From NCBI GenBank assembly GCA_021234155.1, contig JAJEKV010000038.1:10995190-11059189 (forward strand): a DNA stretch of 64,000 nucleotides, given 5' to 3'. Each line of letters begins with the position of its first letter. Within the stretch, counting starts at the first letter, position 1. The notes beneath the pieces were generated by a model. It had not been told where the DNA came from. It searched no databases and saw only the letters and a list, made by a program, of their open reading frames with translations. The translations under genes were made by a program, and so were the position numbers. This document shows, piece after piece, positions 34,061 through 46,293 of the stretch. The DNA is from Isoetes taiwanensis (taxonomy: Eukaryota > Streptophyta > Lycopodiopsida > Isoetales > Isoetaceae).

Positions 34061-34990
34061 TGAATGAACTTGAAGTTGACACTTATAAAACCACCCTCCA
34101 AAATTCGTAAAGAATCTCAGATAATGCTCTTAAACATAAACTAATGTGACGATATTAAGTAAACTAGTATAAGATATAGAATTTATATAAGAATAATGGA
34201 AAAAAAATTTACTGAAAATACCAATTGTTTTACTTAAAAGACCACACTGTTGTTGGAATAATTGAGCCCTTGTCTTTTTGTATTTTTTTTGTATATGCGT
34301 TGGGTTTGTTTATGTTGTTTGTCTATTCCTATAATGTTATGTGTCTTTGTTGGTTCTTGTCTCTTTGAGGAATGCCAATAATACTAAATAGATTATTTTT
34401 GCATTTTCTTTTTAAGAGTGGTTGAATTGGTTTACAGAGTTTGGCGGTTGAACATTTTTTGGTTTGCATATTTGGCATATGATCATGCTTTTCTAAATTG
34501 AACATTGCTTTTCTCTCTAGAATCCTTAATTGGCCTTTTATATTCATAACTTGAATATGTAACGAGCCTTTTATTCAATTTGAAAAAACTCCAACTTCGA
34601 AGTCATTTGTTATTGTTTTCGGTTGGAATCGTGTAGTTTGAAGCTTTTCATCATTGCTTGCCTTTTTATGATTGCCTTGGCCTATCTAGGCATGAGTTTT
34701 CGATTGTTGTTATATTATTTGGCTTATTTGATCTCTCTAGACATTAGTAAGTTAGGAATATCCACTTCACTTCAGCCATATTTGTTTGGTCTTCCTAAGC
34801 ATTAAATCCTTAAAGATCCGTACCAATTAGTTTTTTAGGCAAAAAAAACTTTAAACTAACGTGGAATGTACACCAATAGCATGGTTATATTTATCCAATT
34901 GTACCATAGAATGCCTAGAGGATAATATCCCTTAACAATGAATACCAAATTGTCTAACAATGAATATCAAACTGTCTGTCTCTAACAAGG
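34060..34990. other. AT-rich stretch without a supported gene
   Basis: Short frames on both strands (for example 34329-34547 minus and 34623-34805 plus) lack recognisable content. Toward 34930 short repeats (AACAATGAAT) lead into the repeat next to the laccase. Confidence 0.45.
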
Positions 34991-34999
34991 GGTGCCATG

Positions 35000-35120
35000 G
35001 TGCCAAACTGTCTTTCTCTAACAAGTTGCTAGGTCTTGTCTGGCTCTAACAAGGGGGTGCCATGGTGCCAAACTCTCTTTCTCTAACAAGTTGGTAGGTC
35101 CTCTAACAAGTTGGTAGGTC
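35000..35120. repeat. Laccase 3' flank repeat and 20-bp tandem duplication of the gene end
   Basis: Positions 35000-35087 match 5713-5800. The last 20 bp of the laccase reading frame region (CTCTAACAAGTTGGTAGGTC at 35101-35120, which includes the stop codon) are duplicated in tandem at 35081-35100. Repeats in the flank share the same CTCTAACAAG core. Confidence 0.9.
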
Positions 35121-37295
35121 CTGTGGAGGAGGAAGAAGGATCTGGTTTGACTGGGCTCCATTTTTCACAATAAAGACGGTCTCCATACCCCAAGAAACGT
35201 GACCTTCAAAATGACAATGCATCAACCAAACGCCTGCGAAAAAAACAAAGGCAATAACAGCCGTCACCAACCAAAGCATGGGAAGAATTTAACTCATTTA
35301 AAACTAACATCATAAAGAAAAGCTAGGTTTAAAATTGAATTGAACTGAAGTACAAACCTGGGTTATCAGCCTTCCACAAGAGGGCAGTCCAGCCATCCTT
35401 GGTAAGCATGGCAGCGTTTCGTCTGGGAGGATCGACAAGGTTAAAAGTGGACGGATCTGAGCTAGAATTGTAGTTTCCTTTTCCATATCCAATCACATAG
35501 AAATCAGAACCATGCAAATGGAAAGGATGGGCCTCGTTCTGCAGTGTCAAAGTGTTCTGAATAACAAGCCTAACATTGGCCCCATAAGGAATCTCTATAA
35601 CCTTGGTACCCTTGTCTGATGCATAGCCAATGGTTGTTCCATCAATTCCAGTTCCAGTATAGTCATAAGTGGTTGCTGGTTTAGAAGGAAAATCAGAAGT
35701 ATAAACTCCACTGATATTGTAGTAATATGCATTTTGAATAGAAATCTGTGGTGTTACAAATGTCACATTGTTAATCGAACTTCCAAAGCTTCTCCCGCCG
35801 ACTACACATAACGTGTTGGCTGTTACATTGCAGAGCTGTAAATTTAACGTAACCACCCAGAATAGATCCACATCTACAGTCTGTGGCACATGCGCAGGAT
35901 ATGCCTTTGAATTTAAGCTCTTAATTGACCTCTGAGATGCATAGTAAAACGCGTCATCGTTCTTATCAGGTACATTGCTCGGATAGACTGGAGTTGAAGA
36001 AAGGTTTGCTTTTTTGTATCTGAGAATGGCCAATCCAGGAGTCTCCTGCACTCCTTGTATAGATCTGTTGAATGGGGAAACGACTATATAGTATTGGTCC
36101 ACTGGTTGGTCTGCTTTAATCAGAAAATTGTAGGTCTGGCCTGGAGATATCTGAAACGAGGTATTTGAGACCTGCTTTGTGTAGGATGCATCAGTTTCCA
36201 CAACTGTCAGAGTATGATTTGCAACTGTGATGAACAGATCTTGTTCCATGTAGTTGTTAATAACTCTGAGAAGATAAGTTTTCTTCCTCTGGACATTCAC
36301 AATCTCTGTCTCTGCAGAACCAAAACAGGGAAAAGGGTTAAGTTATATACTTAAATATAAAAACCCAAATCAGTTCTTCAATATCTAAAAACCCAAATCA
36401 ATTCTTCAGTATCTACCATAGGCAGAGCAACCAAAGGGCTGGCCAGGCCGGCCATTTATCAGATAAGCATTAGACAGATCAGCGGCTACTCCAAGTCTAG
36501 AAGCAGTCGCTTCAACTTCTTCAATATCAGTAGTCCACCATTCTCCTGCAAACAAAAACAGATTAGCTAGTTAACCAAAACTGAAGATCTAGAGATAGAA
36601 AAACAGAGCAGATTTTTCACAATACCCAACACAAGAGTGTGTTCCCCGGAAGGCTTCGGATATGGAAGCTTTGCTTTAGCAGGAGGATCTATGATAAATG
36701 CTCCATAAACTGTGCCCCTTAACCAGGATATATGAGCATGCCAAAACAGAGTCCCTTCTTGATCTGGAACAGTAAAGTTATATATGAAAGATTGGCCAGT
36801 TTGAATTGGACATTGCGTGATATAAGCAGGCCCATCTGCCCAGGAAGATTGCCTTTGATGTATTCCATGCCTGCAATAACAAACCCATCATATTTTCTTC
36901 GTCTAACTTAGATCTGTACATTTTGAAGGACAGATCCTGCAAAATTAGGTAATAAACTAACCAATGTATCGTGAGATTACTTGAAACCAAATTTGTGACA
37001 TTGATAAGAACCCTGTCTCCTTTGTTTATACGAATGGTTGGTCCGGGAGATCTGCCATTAACAGCAACAATTCTGGTAGTGTTGCAGGAAACTGTGTAGT
37101 TTACGTAATCGACCTGGAAGCAGAAATAAAAAAGCGAAATGTGAGTTCAGGAACTGGTTAGAACTTGAAATTCAAAATCGAAAGGGCATTATCTAGAACC
37201 TTCCAGTCGTAGTAACGGGTCACAGATTTGGTGCCATAGCTACTGCCCAGACAAGCGAGGAGGAGCAGGCTCAAGCAGATCACTATCTTCTGCAT
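35103..37295 (-). CDS. Laccase (multicopper oxidase), six exons
   Basis: The secreted enzyme oxidises phenols such as monolignols with reduction of oxygen to water, usually in the cell wall during lignin formation. Exons by position: 37200-37295, 36962-37113, 36626-36870, 36417-36545, 35358-36311 and 35103-35233; all introns are 80-124 bp with GT-AG ends. They join without a stop to 568 residues, normal for plant laccases. The N-terminus [21 protein letters not shown] is a signal peptide. All four copper motifs are intact: HWHG across exons 2-3, FWHAHISW in exon 3, HPFHLHG in exon 5 and [12 protein letters not shown] in exon 6. The protein ends DLPTC, as plant laccases often do. Several NxS/T sites suggest glycosylation. 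A CGATAAATAG box lies at 37328-37337, perhaps too near the ATG to be the TATA box. It appears functional and is the only intact gene in the window. Which laccase subclade it belongs to cannot be told here. Confidence 0.97.
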
Positions 37296-37299
37296 TATT

Positions 37300-38335
37300 C
37301 CTCAGATTTCCGTTCCAATCCAGTGGTCTATTTATCGACACAAGGGTTTGGATTATATGGCCAACGCGAAGACACAGACACATAATTATTAAGTACAAAT
37401 TGTATTTGAATACTCGTTAACGTAGCAGCTTTGTCGAATTATGGACCTCAGGCTCTACACGACGTGACTTAAATTCGTTCATTCGTTCACTTATCAATTA
37501 TTCGTAACGTTCTCTGCGCTTTTGCTTTTTATTAATACAGTACAACTGGGCAACTGCCCACGACATGCAGTCCTGCCATGGTCCCAATCACGTCGTGACA
37601 CATGGCATGCTTATTTAACAAAAATGTTGCATGAAAATTTAACTGCGAGCAAGAACACCATTTACCTTTACAAAATTATCGGATTTTACATTAATAAAGC
37701 CGATGTAATTTTACCCAAAAAAAACAAGGTGCTGCGCACAGAGGGTTGTCATCCGGTGCCTTGAGGGTTCTTAGTGAGTCTATTGCTGCGAAAGCTTTTC
37801 GTTCGAAATTTTCGAGGCGGGCTTTTTAATCCTAGGTAATAATGAGCTTAATGTGCTCTTTCTTGTCACGCAGTCCTATGGACTTTTTGGTCTCCATGTA
37901 TGATCAAATTCAATTCAATTCAATTCTTGATTTGAATTTCAAACACCTAAACACCCATATAAGTCATGCCAAAACCCGAGAAAAAGAAATTTGATCTACT
38001 CGGTAAGAAAATGTTATGTGGTTTTCACTTGATAACACAAAATCTATTTCAACTCAAAAAAAATTTGCAACAAATGAGATTCAATAACACATATAACCTC
38101 CCTAGTTTAAGAATCTTTATCGAAGAATAGCTTGTTGCAATCCTCATCTACAAAGTGAGACCTTGGCAAAATTTCTTGTAATTACCAAATCAATCTCTTA
38201 AAAGTCATATAATTCTCTGACTTATCATGGTGATAGTTATCCTTTTTATACAATTACACTTTTCTAATGCTAAAAATCTTCTGTGGGAACGTCCGTTGGA
38301 ACATAAATTCTTAAAGGATGGCTTTCTTTATGTTT
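37300..38335. other. Laccase upstream region and LINE 3' fragment
   Basis: The first 200 bp should hold the laccase promoter. Around 37780-37925 is a LINE 3' fragment on the plus strand: TTCGAGGCGGGCTTTTTAATCC, then TTTTTGGTCTCCATG, ending in tandem AATTC units (37908-37925). No gene was seen in the rest. Confidence 0.6.
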
Positions 38336-38649
38336 CTAGCAAGGGCTGACAAATGTGTCTGCCCACACTTTGGCTGTATGGTTTGTGACATGCAAGATAT
38401 TGTGACGATGTCGTTCATTCCTCTCCAATTCAGGCATGGTAAGAGCATACTCAATTGAATGTGCAATTTCATTAATATTCCAAGAACATATCAATATTGC
38501 TCCTGCTCCCAATGACTGTGCAGCACCTGCAAACTGGAATTTAAGCAGTACCTTGTCAAACATGCTTATCAAACGAATGAAGAAATGCCAAATATAAATA
38601 TGCTTATCAAAAGGATGAAGAATTGGCAAGTATAAAAAAAGCTCTCGAT

Positions 38650-39160
38650 TGTGGCAGCATACATGACACTCAATAGTCTGGTAGCTGGCAAAAAAAGATC
38701 ACAATATCTATAAGATCACCATAGCTATCTAAGAGCATTTGCCCCTCAGTTACCCCGGGGGTTTCACCATTGAAACCCCGTATGACCCAAGAGCGTGACT
38801 GGGTAGGGGTTTTTTTGAACTTGAGACGTCCGTATACGGACTGGTCACTCATACGGCTTGGCCCCATTCTTCCGGTAGGTGGTTGAGAAGGGGGAGTTGG
38901 GCGGGAAGCGCCAATCCGTCTCATACGTTAGGCCTCCGGCTATGGCGGTCGAAGCATCCATGGTTATTTCTAGGAAGCCAAAATAGGGTCTCTACTCCTG
39001 GATCTATACCTGGTTGCATATGATCAGGATATAATGGAGTAGAACAAGTTTCGGATCTGCTTGGTGCAGCCCATCTGCTTGATGTTGTATATTGATTCTC
39101 AAGCAAATAAGACAAGGAGCCAATACTGGAAATCGCTCCAAAACTGGATGCCAAAGGTAC
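38650..39160. repeat. GC-rich insert within the TPS relic intron
   Basis: A locally GC-rich block around 38750-38960 stands out from the AT-rich intron and gives longer minus-strand frames (38670-38924, 38921-39154). It resembles a retrotransposon fragment in composition, but no domain or end could be identified. Confidence 0.3.
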
Positions 39161-42100
39161 TGAAGCAGTTTATTTTGCTATTTACTTTGCCATAGAATGC
39201 TTGAATGGCAGAGCCACAGTACGAAATGATATTTGATGTTTGCAGATTCACAATACAACGGTATGCACAGGGTTTTGTGCCATCATGGATTTGCCTTAAA
39301 ACAGAAATCGCTGGCTATGGGCTCTGATAGCTTTGGTTATCTGCTTTGTTCTCTACAGATGTTCTAAGAGGCTTAGGATTGTCGAAATGATTAGGTATGG
39401 CTCTACTCTTTCATATCCATATCTAAATATAGTTGTTGAATGGAAGCTGTGGCAAGCAACAGGCTCTTGAACAGGGCCGCTAAGGCAAAGAACCGATTAT
39501 TTTGTATTCCACATACTGGAAGAGGCAGCAATATGATCAAGTTCGAATATAAATAAGAAGCTGCTTAAGCATGGAGTTCTGGCATTCTAAGATTCGATCC
39601 ATGTCAAATTCTATATGGACAGAAATGATTCTAAGGTTTGAGCTGAAAATTCTATACTATGCTCTATTTGCTATGATATAGTTCTATCCTTTGTCACAAA
39701 TTAACTGTTTTGAGATCTAAGTTCTGAAATAAAGCTTGAAAGCTTAATAAAGATTTTCTTAAACACATAGTAAGCACAGATGGCTTGTTCCTCAAGTTTG
39801 CAAATAAGCATGATGCAAATGCTTTACGTTGTAACAAGGGTTTTGCCTTACATTACAGTTAAGATTCAAGGCAAATGCTAGCACAAGCGGATTCAGTTAA
39901 TGACGTGGGACATGGCTGGTTGCTACTGGATAATATGATCGAAAAACATTCCAAATATCCAACTGGCATCTTATAAACATGGAGTTCAATTCTAAGGTTT
40001 GAGTCAATGATTTGAATTGTTTGGATCTGGAAGTCTTGGATTGATAAATGTTCAGACTTAACTTATGCTTCTTTTACATTCTCTATGTTGGTAAAAGCTT
40101 TTGTAAAAGCAAATTAGAAACATTAGAATTGCTGATATCTACACATGATTCCGCAGATTTACTAAATAGCATATACCTATCTACTTGGTATATACAGTTT
40201 CTCAAAAATTGTAGAATAGAACTAAAGAAGTGACTATGATTCCAGATTCCAGCCGCATAGATTCTTGAAGCGCATTGTGGCGCATCTTGCAAGCAAATCC
40301 GACTCTATGGCTGAAGCTTGAGCAAGTCTGAAGTTACATGTCTTTCTTTAAGGTATCATCTTCGACAGCATGGCCCGCAACATTTTCCTATGAAGGATTT
40401 GCCTTTAAAGATGAAATAAACCAAACCAAGGCTGTCAAATGATCTGTTCTTCTATTGTTGCTTATTCTAATTTAACTTTTTTGCAGCACAAAATGCGAGA
40501 GGATATTCTTCCTATCTTTGTATTTAATGAAATGGGTCTGTAACAGGTTCGTGCAAATACAACTTTGCATCTCTCATGTACATGCATTATATTTTGTAAT
40601 ATTTTCCATTTTAAATCATATATTTAGGCTTGTGCACATGTTGCATGCCATCACATGATATTAACATTAATTCCAGCATGCTCATTCTCAGAAGTATTGG
40701 GGAATCAGCCCCATCCTTCAATTTGTATGATGAGCTGGATGACTACCTTGCAACTGTTGGCATAGATGGCAGAGGTTGATGGCCCAGTTTGGGAGCTTCT
40801 TGTTGCATCTCCTTGAGTTTGCAATAGATTGCATAAGAAGCTTTGCCGAAGCCATGTTTTCAAAGATGTTTCATGGGTCATAGACTTTTTTATCTACTTC
40901 TGAAAAGAAATGACCATTGTACATCAGACCACATCAAATAATAATGATTTCTTGAAACCTTTCAGTTGGTCATGTTCTTTTTATATTCTCTGTATCTATG
41001 AAATCCTCATGTGAACACGAAATCTCCTTGTAAACTATATGAGTTATCTAGCTTTTCTGGTGGTTCATTTAAGTCAGTTCACCATGCAGCTGTGCCAACC
41101 AGCTTGAGAAATAATATATGTTCCAATAGCTTGTGCATTATTTATACGTAGATAATGCATGTTCCTTGAAGCACACACTATCCTTGAAATTTGGCTATCA
41201 TGCATAGTCTAATTTGCAAGACAATATTTAATGCTAACTTTATGTAGGTGTTCCTTACCAACGACTTGCACTTCTCATTTCTTTACACATCACTGTAACT
41301 ATTATTCTCTAGGATATGACATCTCTATGCCCCTAGAACAAGTTTTGGCCACATTCTCCAAATGAATACTACAAAAGAACAAAACAATAATGTGCAACTA
41401 CATGGTATTCTTAATGCATTATGTCTACAATTGAATTTATACATGCATTATTGAATTTAGCATGTATTGTCCCCCTATTGTCCCGGTATTGTCTTTGCAA
41501 GGGCTTCTAAATACGTGTTCATAATTTGCAAAGACTCCTTAGAATTACCCTTGTAATGTCGCATGCATGTAAGAACCCCAGGGAAATGCAAGACCGAGAT
41601 GCGAGAAATGTCAATTAAAAACATTTTGAAATTTTATTTATTCTGTACATAGGGGTAGGGTGCACAAGCACAAACTCAAGTACAAGATCAGGTAGGGGTA
41701 TGTAAAAATTAGGAGAGTCCGAAAGTACATCTACGGAAAGGGGCTTGGAAATTCCTATTTACATATGTAGGGGGTTTCCACCTCCAAAAAGTCGTATACA
41801 GGGGTTTTCTCTGGACCCCTTGCACGCAGATGTGGTATCCCCATATGCCTAGGTGAGACCCCCGGGTCAGTTACCACCTTAAAACTAATAAACTTGCCAA
41901 TAGTTCAGTGATCCACAGGGGAATGAACATTGTAACCATCATTCAATTAAATTGGGATTATGTCTGTTCCAAAATCGCGCCAGATAAGCGTTATTTTTAG
42001 GTCATCTAGTGTTTTTTCAATTCTATTTTTGGCATTTAAAAGGTGTAGTGTATGTTGCATATATAGTTATTTTTTCATATTTACTTTAAATAAGGTACTT

Positions 42101-44150
42101 ATTTGCTTGAAATTAACATCACAATATCACAACAAAATAGCCACTTACTTAACGAAATCAAGCAAATATTACAATACATAAAAATAATATTGCTTCAATA
42201 TTCACATCTTTTTAACAAATTTAAATCTAGAGTTATGGTATTTAGACCAATAAAATGTGAATATCTATACAATTAATAAATAAGATGACCTGCAAAATGC
42301 TTTAAAGTAGACAATTTTAGTAAATGACCAACCTCCCAAATACTTTAAAATAGACAATTCTGGTTTAAAACAGACAATTCTGGTAAGTGACGTTCCTATA
42401 AAATGCTTTAAAATAAACAATTTTGATAAGTGGCGTTGGTGTTAAATCGCGCCTGGCGCAATTTCTCAAGCTGTGTGCAAACTGCAGGGAGTTCTAAACC
42501 CCTGTTTCTTCACCCTTTCCAGCAGAGCTTTTGCCTTTCATCTTAGAGTGGAGTAACATCTTATGGCTTTTTGAACCACATTTTACAACGCTATTCACTG
42601 CAGTTGAATGCTTGGAAACTAATTTGGCACTTTGAATTGGCACTTTGAATCCCTGCCAGCAAAATATGCACTGCATTGGGCAAGGAAGAAGAAGAAATGT
42701 TATCAAGAGCTTCGATTGGCTGTCCTTACCCACTGGCCACCAGTATTCTGAACCTTAGCGGTATTTATTTTTACAGTGGGGCATGCCATGATTGAATTCT
42801 AGCTGTTACACAGAAAACAGAGGCCTGTTACAAGGAACGAACTAAGATCTCCGCCGATGGGTATGGAAGATGCTACGCCAATAAACGCAGGTATGGAGCT
42901 CTGCCAATGGGTATGGCAGACATGCAATGTAGGCTATGGGGCTCTGGCCATACCCGCAGAGCTGCATGGAGGAATGGTGGTGAAGAATGAGTCGGTACCA
43001 ATCCAGCATCCGGATTTAAACACGCTTCCACTAAATTTCTCGAATGGAAGACAGCTCTAGGCGTGACCACAAAGCCTCTCCTGATTTTTTCTTCTTCTTC
43101 AGATTGCTGAACTGATGGTTTTATACAAATCCTTAAGCTTGGAGGCAGAAAAAAATGATTCATGCTGCATCTATCTATCTGAAGGAGCCACGAAATGGCT
43201 TATTTTTGCAGAAATGGCAAATGCATCTCCTGCAGAGTATAGAGAGCGAGGAAACTCATGGCCGTTCTTTAAAGTCCATGTTTGCTTCATCACAGTTCTG
43301 CAGCAGATAGACGAAATGAGCTCCACCTGTTAGAGGAAGAAACTAGCAATCAAGTTGAGGATATAGAAGTCCTGGCCATTATCAGGAAACTTAATAAGCT
43401 TTGTGAGCTACTCTCAGCGACCCCTTTTGTTATCTCCATACCCTGTTCAACAAGCACCAAGTCAGAATATTGTATACAAGCATCAAATCATCCGGAAAGG
43501 GCTACTTACCTCAGCAAGAGTGTAGCGATGAGAAAAACATCCGGAAAGGGCTACTTACCAAAAGTAGAGCCACAGCCAGAAGCAAAGCTTTGCCCTTTTG
43601 GGGCCGCTTCGCTATTAGGGCAGCGCCAGCACGAAAATGAAACGTAAAGAGAAATATAAAAGTGGGAGGAATTTTTATGACGGGGCGGGACGCGTTTTGA
43701 GAAAAGCCAAAACGCAAAGAAAGGAAAAATTTTGGGGGGAATTTTTTGAGGGCGGGCGGGAAACGCGTTTTCTAAAAACAGAAAATTTCAGTAAAACGCA
43801 CGCAAATCTCCCGTATTCAAAATTCTAAAAATTATGACATATTCCGAATTTAAATGAATGATGGTTTTGTTGATGCATGCATTCTGCACAGCACAACATT
43901 GCATGCCTTTTCCTAACAGGACTCAATGAGTGAATGTGGGTACAGCACAGCCAAACCCACAGAGACTCAGACAAGAGACGCTAGCAATGTGCTAGGGTTA
44001 AAAGTCAGCCACTAACAGGATTACCATTTTTTGAGAGTTCATCAGACTGCAAAGGTTAGGTAACGTTACAACTCAAAGATGCAAGTTGTGGAACTTAAGC
44101 TTGAATTGTAATATCATCTTGGCAAAAAACAAAAACAAAGACATGCCGTG
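39160..44150. other. Rest of the TPS relic intron, no gene supported
   Basis: AT-rich unique-looking sequence. Short repeats such as CAGACAATTCTGG (42350-42385) occur. Between 42850 and 43660 several 60-120-codon frames appear on both strands without recognisable content, and a near-repeat ATCCGGAAAGGGCTACTTACC is found at 43490-43510 and 43539-43559. Confidence 0.4.
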
Positions 44151-44259
44151 CTTACCTCGCTTAAAATGAGGACACCCTTTTTTGAACGCTGACATGCAAC
44201 GTATTCATAACTGACAAGGTTCATTCCATCCCCTAAAGATCTCACAAGCAGTACATCTA

Positions 44260-45769
44260 CAAAACAATCAGGCCTACATTAAGAGTTAAAAATTACTCAT
44301 GCCCAAACTTCCAAACACTATGTGCACTGGTCAGCATGCACCAATATAATAGAGACACAAACCCAGTTGGTTTTTTACTTTATTTCTGTTATCATTCTCT
44401 CAAAGAGTGAAGATAAAATCATGGAGGAGAGGCAACGAAAGCTACCTTTCCAAGCAAAAGTCAGGTCTTCAACTATTTGGCCAACAAAGATAACTTACCG
44501 CACAAATTACCACACAAATGTTGCAGCATCATTCATTTCTTTATTCATGACTCCTCCATTAGCAATAGTAGAAAGAGATACTGACCCTGGAGAATCATAG
44601 GCAATGTGGCTTCTTGAACAAAAGTCATCTTTTCATAATGCATTAGCTCATGTAATGCTCGAATAGATAGGAGTGACAATTTAAAACTGTCAAATCTGTA
44701 TATTCACACATCGGTAATATTCAGAATAAAGCATTACAAATGTACAAGGACTTCCGACATACTTAGTATCTGATAAGTGCCCTAAACTCGTTTCATGCTC
44801 CACGGACCCTTTTTTGAGATACTCAGACGGACATTATGGCCATTTTGTTCTTGGCAGCTGCGACTTCCCTTTCTAGAAGGCATTACCTGAAAATGCTTCA
44901 GGTCTTCTTCTAAAGCGGCAGAGGAAGAAGAGAAGGTGCTATTATTCTGTTTTAGTCAAGCATTGTGCACCAGAAATCAAGCTCCAATATTTAGTTTTTG
45001 GCTATGGAAACAGAGTTCTCTGCTCCCCATAGCAGGATTTATGGTATGCAACCAGATTCATGGCAAACAGCCGGACATCCCAAGCTTCCAAAATTATTTG
45101 ATGGCCACAATTACACAGTGGGATTCATGGCATACAGCCGGATTCATGGCCAAAAGCCCGACAACCAATAGACGACTGCCTTGCTGCTGTCCTACTCCAA
45201 GCCGACTCGACTTAGAAAAAAGCCGGACAGCTTTGGGTATGGCGGCCCTTGAAGCGATGGCTATGGCTGGGGACCAAAGATGCTTCTAGCTCCAAGAAAA
45301 GGGAAAGCTTCAATTGGCAAGGCCGGAGTCGTGAAGCGCCCCTTCTGACCGAGAGTTTACTGGCAACAGCCAGTTTGGAGTAGTCACTAGCATATTCTAA
45401 GCATATGCTGGCATATACTTGGATATGCCATAAACCCACATAAATGAGGGTTTGCCCCTTAGGGGCAACCCAAAAAAAAACTTTATGTATTTCTACCAGA
45501 ATGCATTTATGCATCTAAAATCGGACTTTTTCAATTTTAATTGGAAATTTTAACGAAAAAACTCTCAATTTTGAACCTTGTTCCCCAATATCTTTTATAG
45601 TTTACCTTGCGCAAACCTGGACCCTCAACTAAACTTGCAATTATGTAGTTCCAATTTATAGTTTTTGTTTATGGTACGTTTTTGTTCATTATTTCCATTG
45701 CATAGAGGTAGAAACCAATCCATAATCACAATCAATTACGTTAATCAAGATTAACCTCAAAGCAAAGAA
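44260..45769. other. No supported gene
   Basis: Several short frames (44322-44600, 44936-45289, 45212-45514 minus) lack known domains. Local repeats of a GGATTCATGGCATACAGCCGG-like unit occur at 45030-45150. Confidence 0.4.
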
Positions 45770-45787
45770 TCTATATATAATAATAAA

Positions 45788-46293
45788 GCCATTTTAGGAT
45801 AGTTTGTGCGCAATCTTGCCCGTTGAATTTTTTTAAATTATTTTGATCCCTTCGATTTATCTGCGGTAGACGGTTTTTTTTTCTCTCTTTGACCTCTCTC
45901 TTTGACGTGAACGATCCTGCCCTGCCCTGTCGAACCAAATCTTTTGAAGAACAGTCTTTTAGAGTGCTAGATCACATTTTGTTTTTTCTGAGCAAATTGG
46001 CGCAGAATTTCTAAAATTGGTTCACATGGATCCGCAATACCTGCTGGGCACCAAGATCATTCTATTTCTCAACATCCCTCTACCGTGAGGCTTCGTTACA
46101 AAAATCCCTCTGTATCTCAACACTCTGGCCCGCCGGAAATATTTCACCCTAAATCGCTCCTTGTCAGAGCTTTTCGAGTTTTATAAATGCCATCCTCGAT
46201 TTGAAGCTTTTGAAGTTGAAGCTTTGGCTATGGCGGATAAAAAAGACCTCCGTTCGACGCCCCACGCCATTTTAAGATAGTCTGTGCAGCATC
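45788..46293. repeat. Repeated Helitron 5' subterminal segment
   Basis: The segment at 45788-45816 (GCCATTTTAGGATAGTTTGT) recurs at 46266-46293 (GCCATTTTAAGATAGTCTGT) in the same direction. This may be an internal duplication of the 5' region or a trace of a nested Helitron. Confidence 0.7.

Larger units (their letters stand above)
38342..44256 (-). pseudogene. Fragment of a class I trehalose-6-phosphate synthase gene (TPS1-like), two exons
   Basis: Exon at 44156-44256: DVLLVRSLGDGMNLVSYEYV and ACQRSKKGVLILSE, bounded by AG and a GTAAGC donor. Exon at 38342-38533: FAGAAQSLGAGAILICSWNI, EYALTMPELERNERHRHN and THTAKVWADTFVS-like text (here NHTAKVW). Together they match the C-terminal part of the UDP-glucose-binding half of TPS1. 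The junction LSE|FAGAAQ falls at the usual plant intron position. TPS makes trehalose-6-phosphate, a sugar signal. The intron is 5.6 kb. The 3' border of the second exon lacks a GT, and neither earlier nor later exons were found, so this is a gene relic. The substitution ILVNPWN to ILICSWN also suggests relaxed constraint. Confidence 0.88.

Noticed and set aside
42857-43647. Overlapping frames on both strands in the TPS relic intron
   Set aside because: Competing frames of similar length, no known domain, no consistent splice sites.
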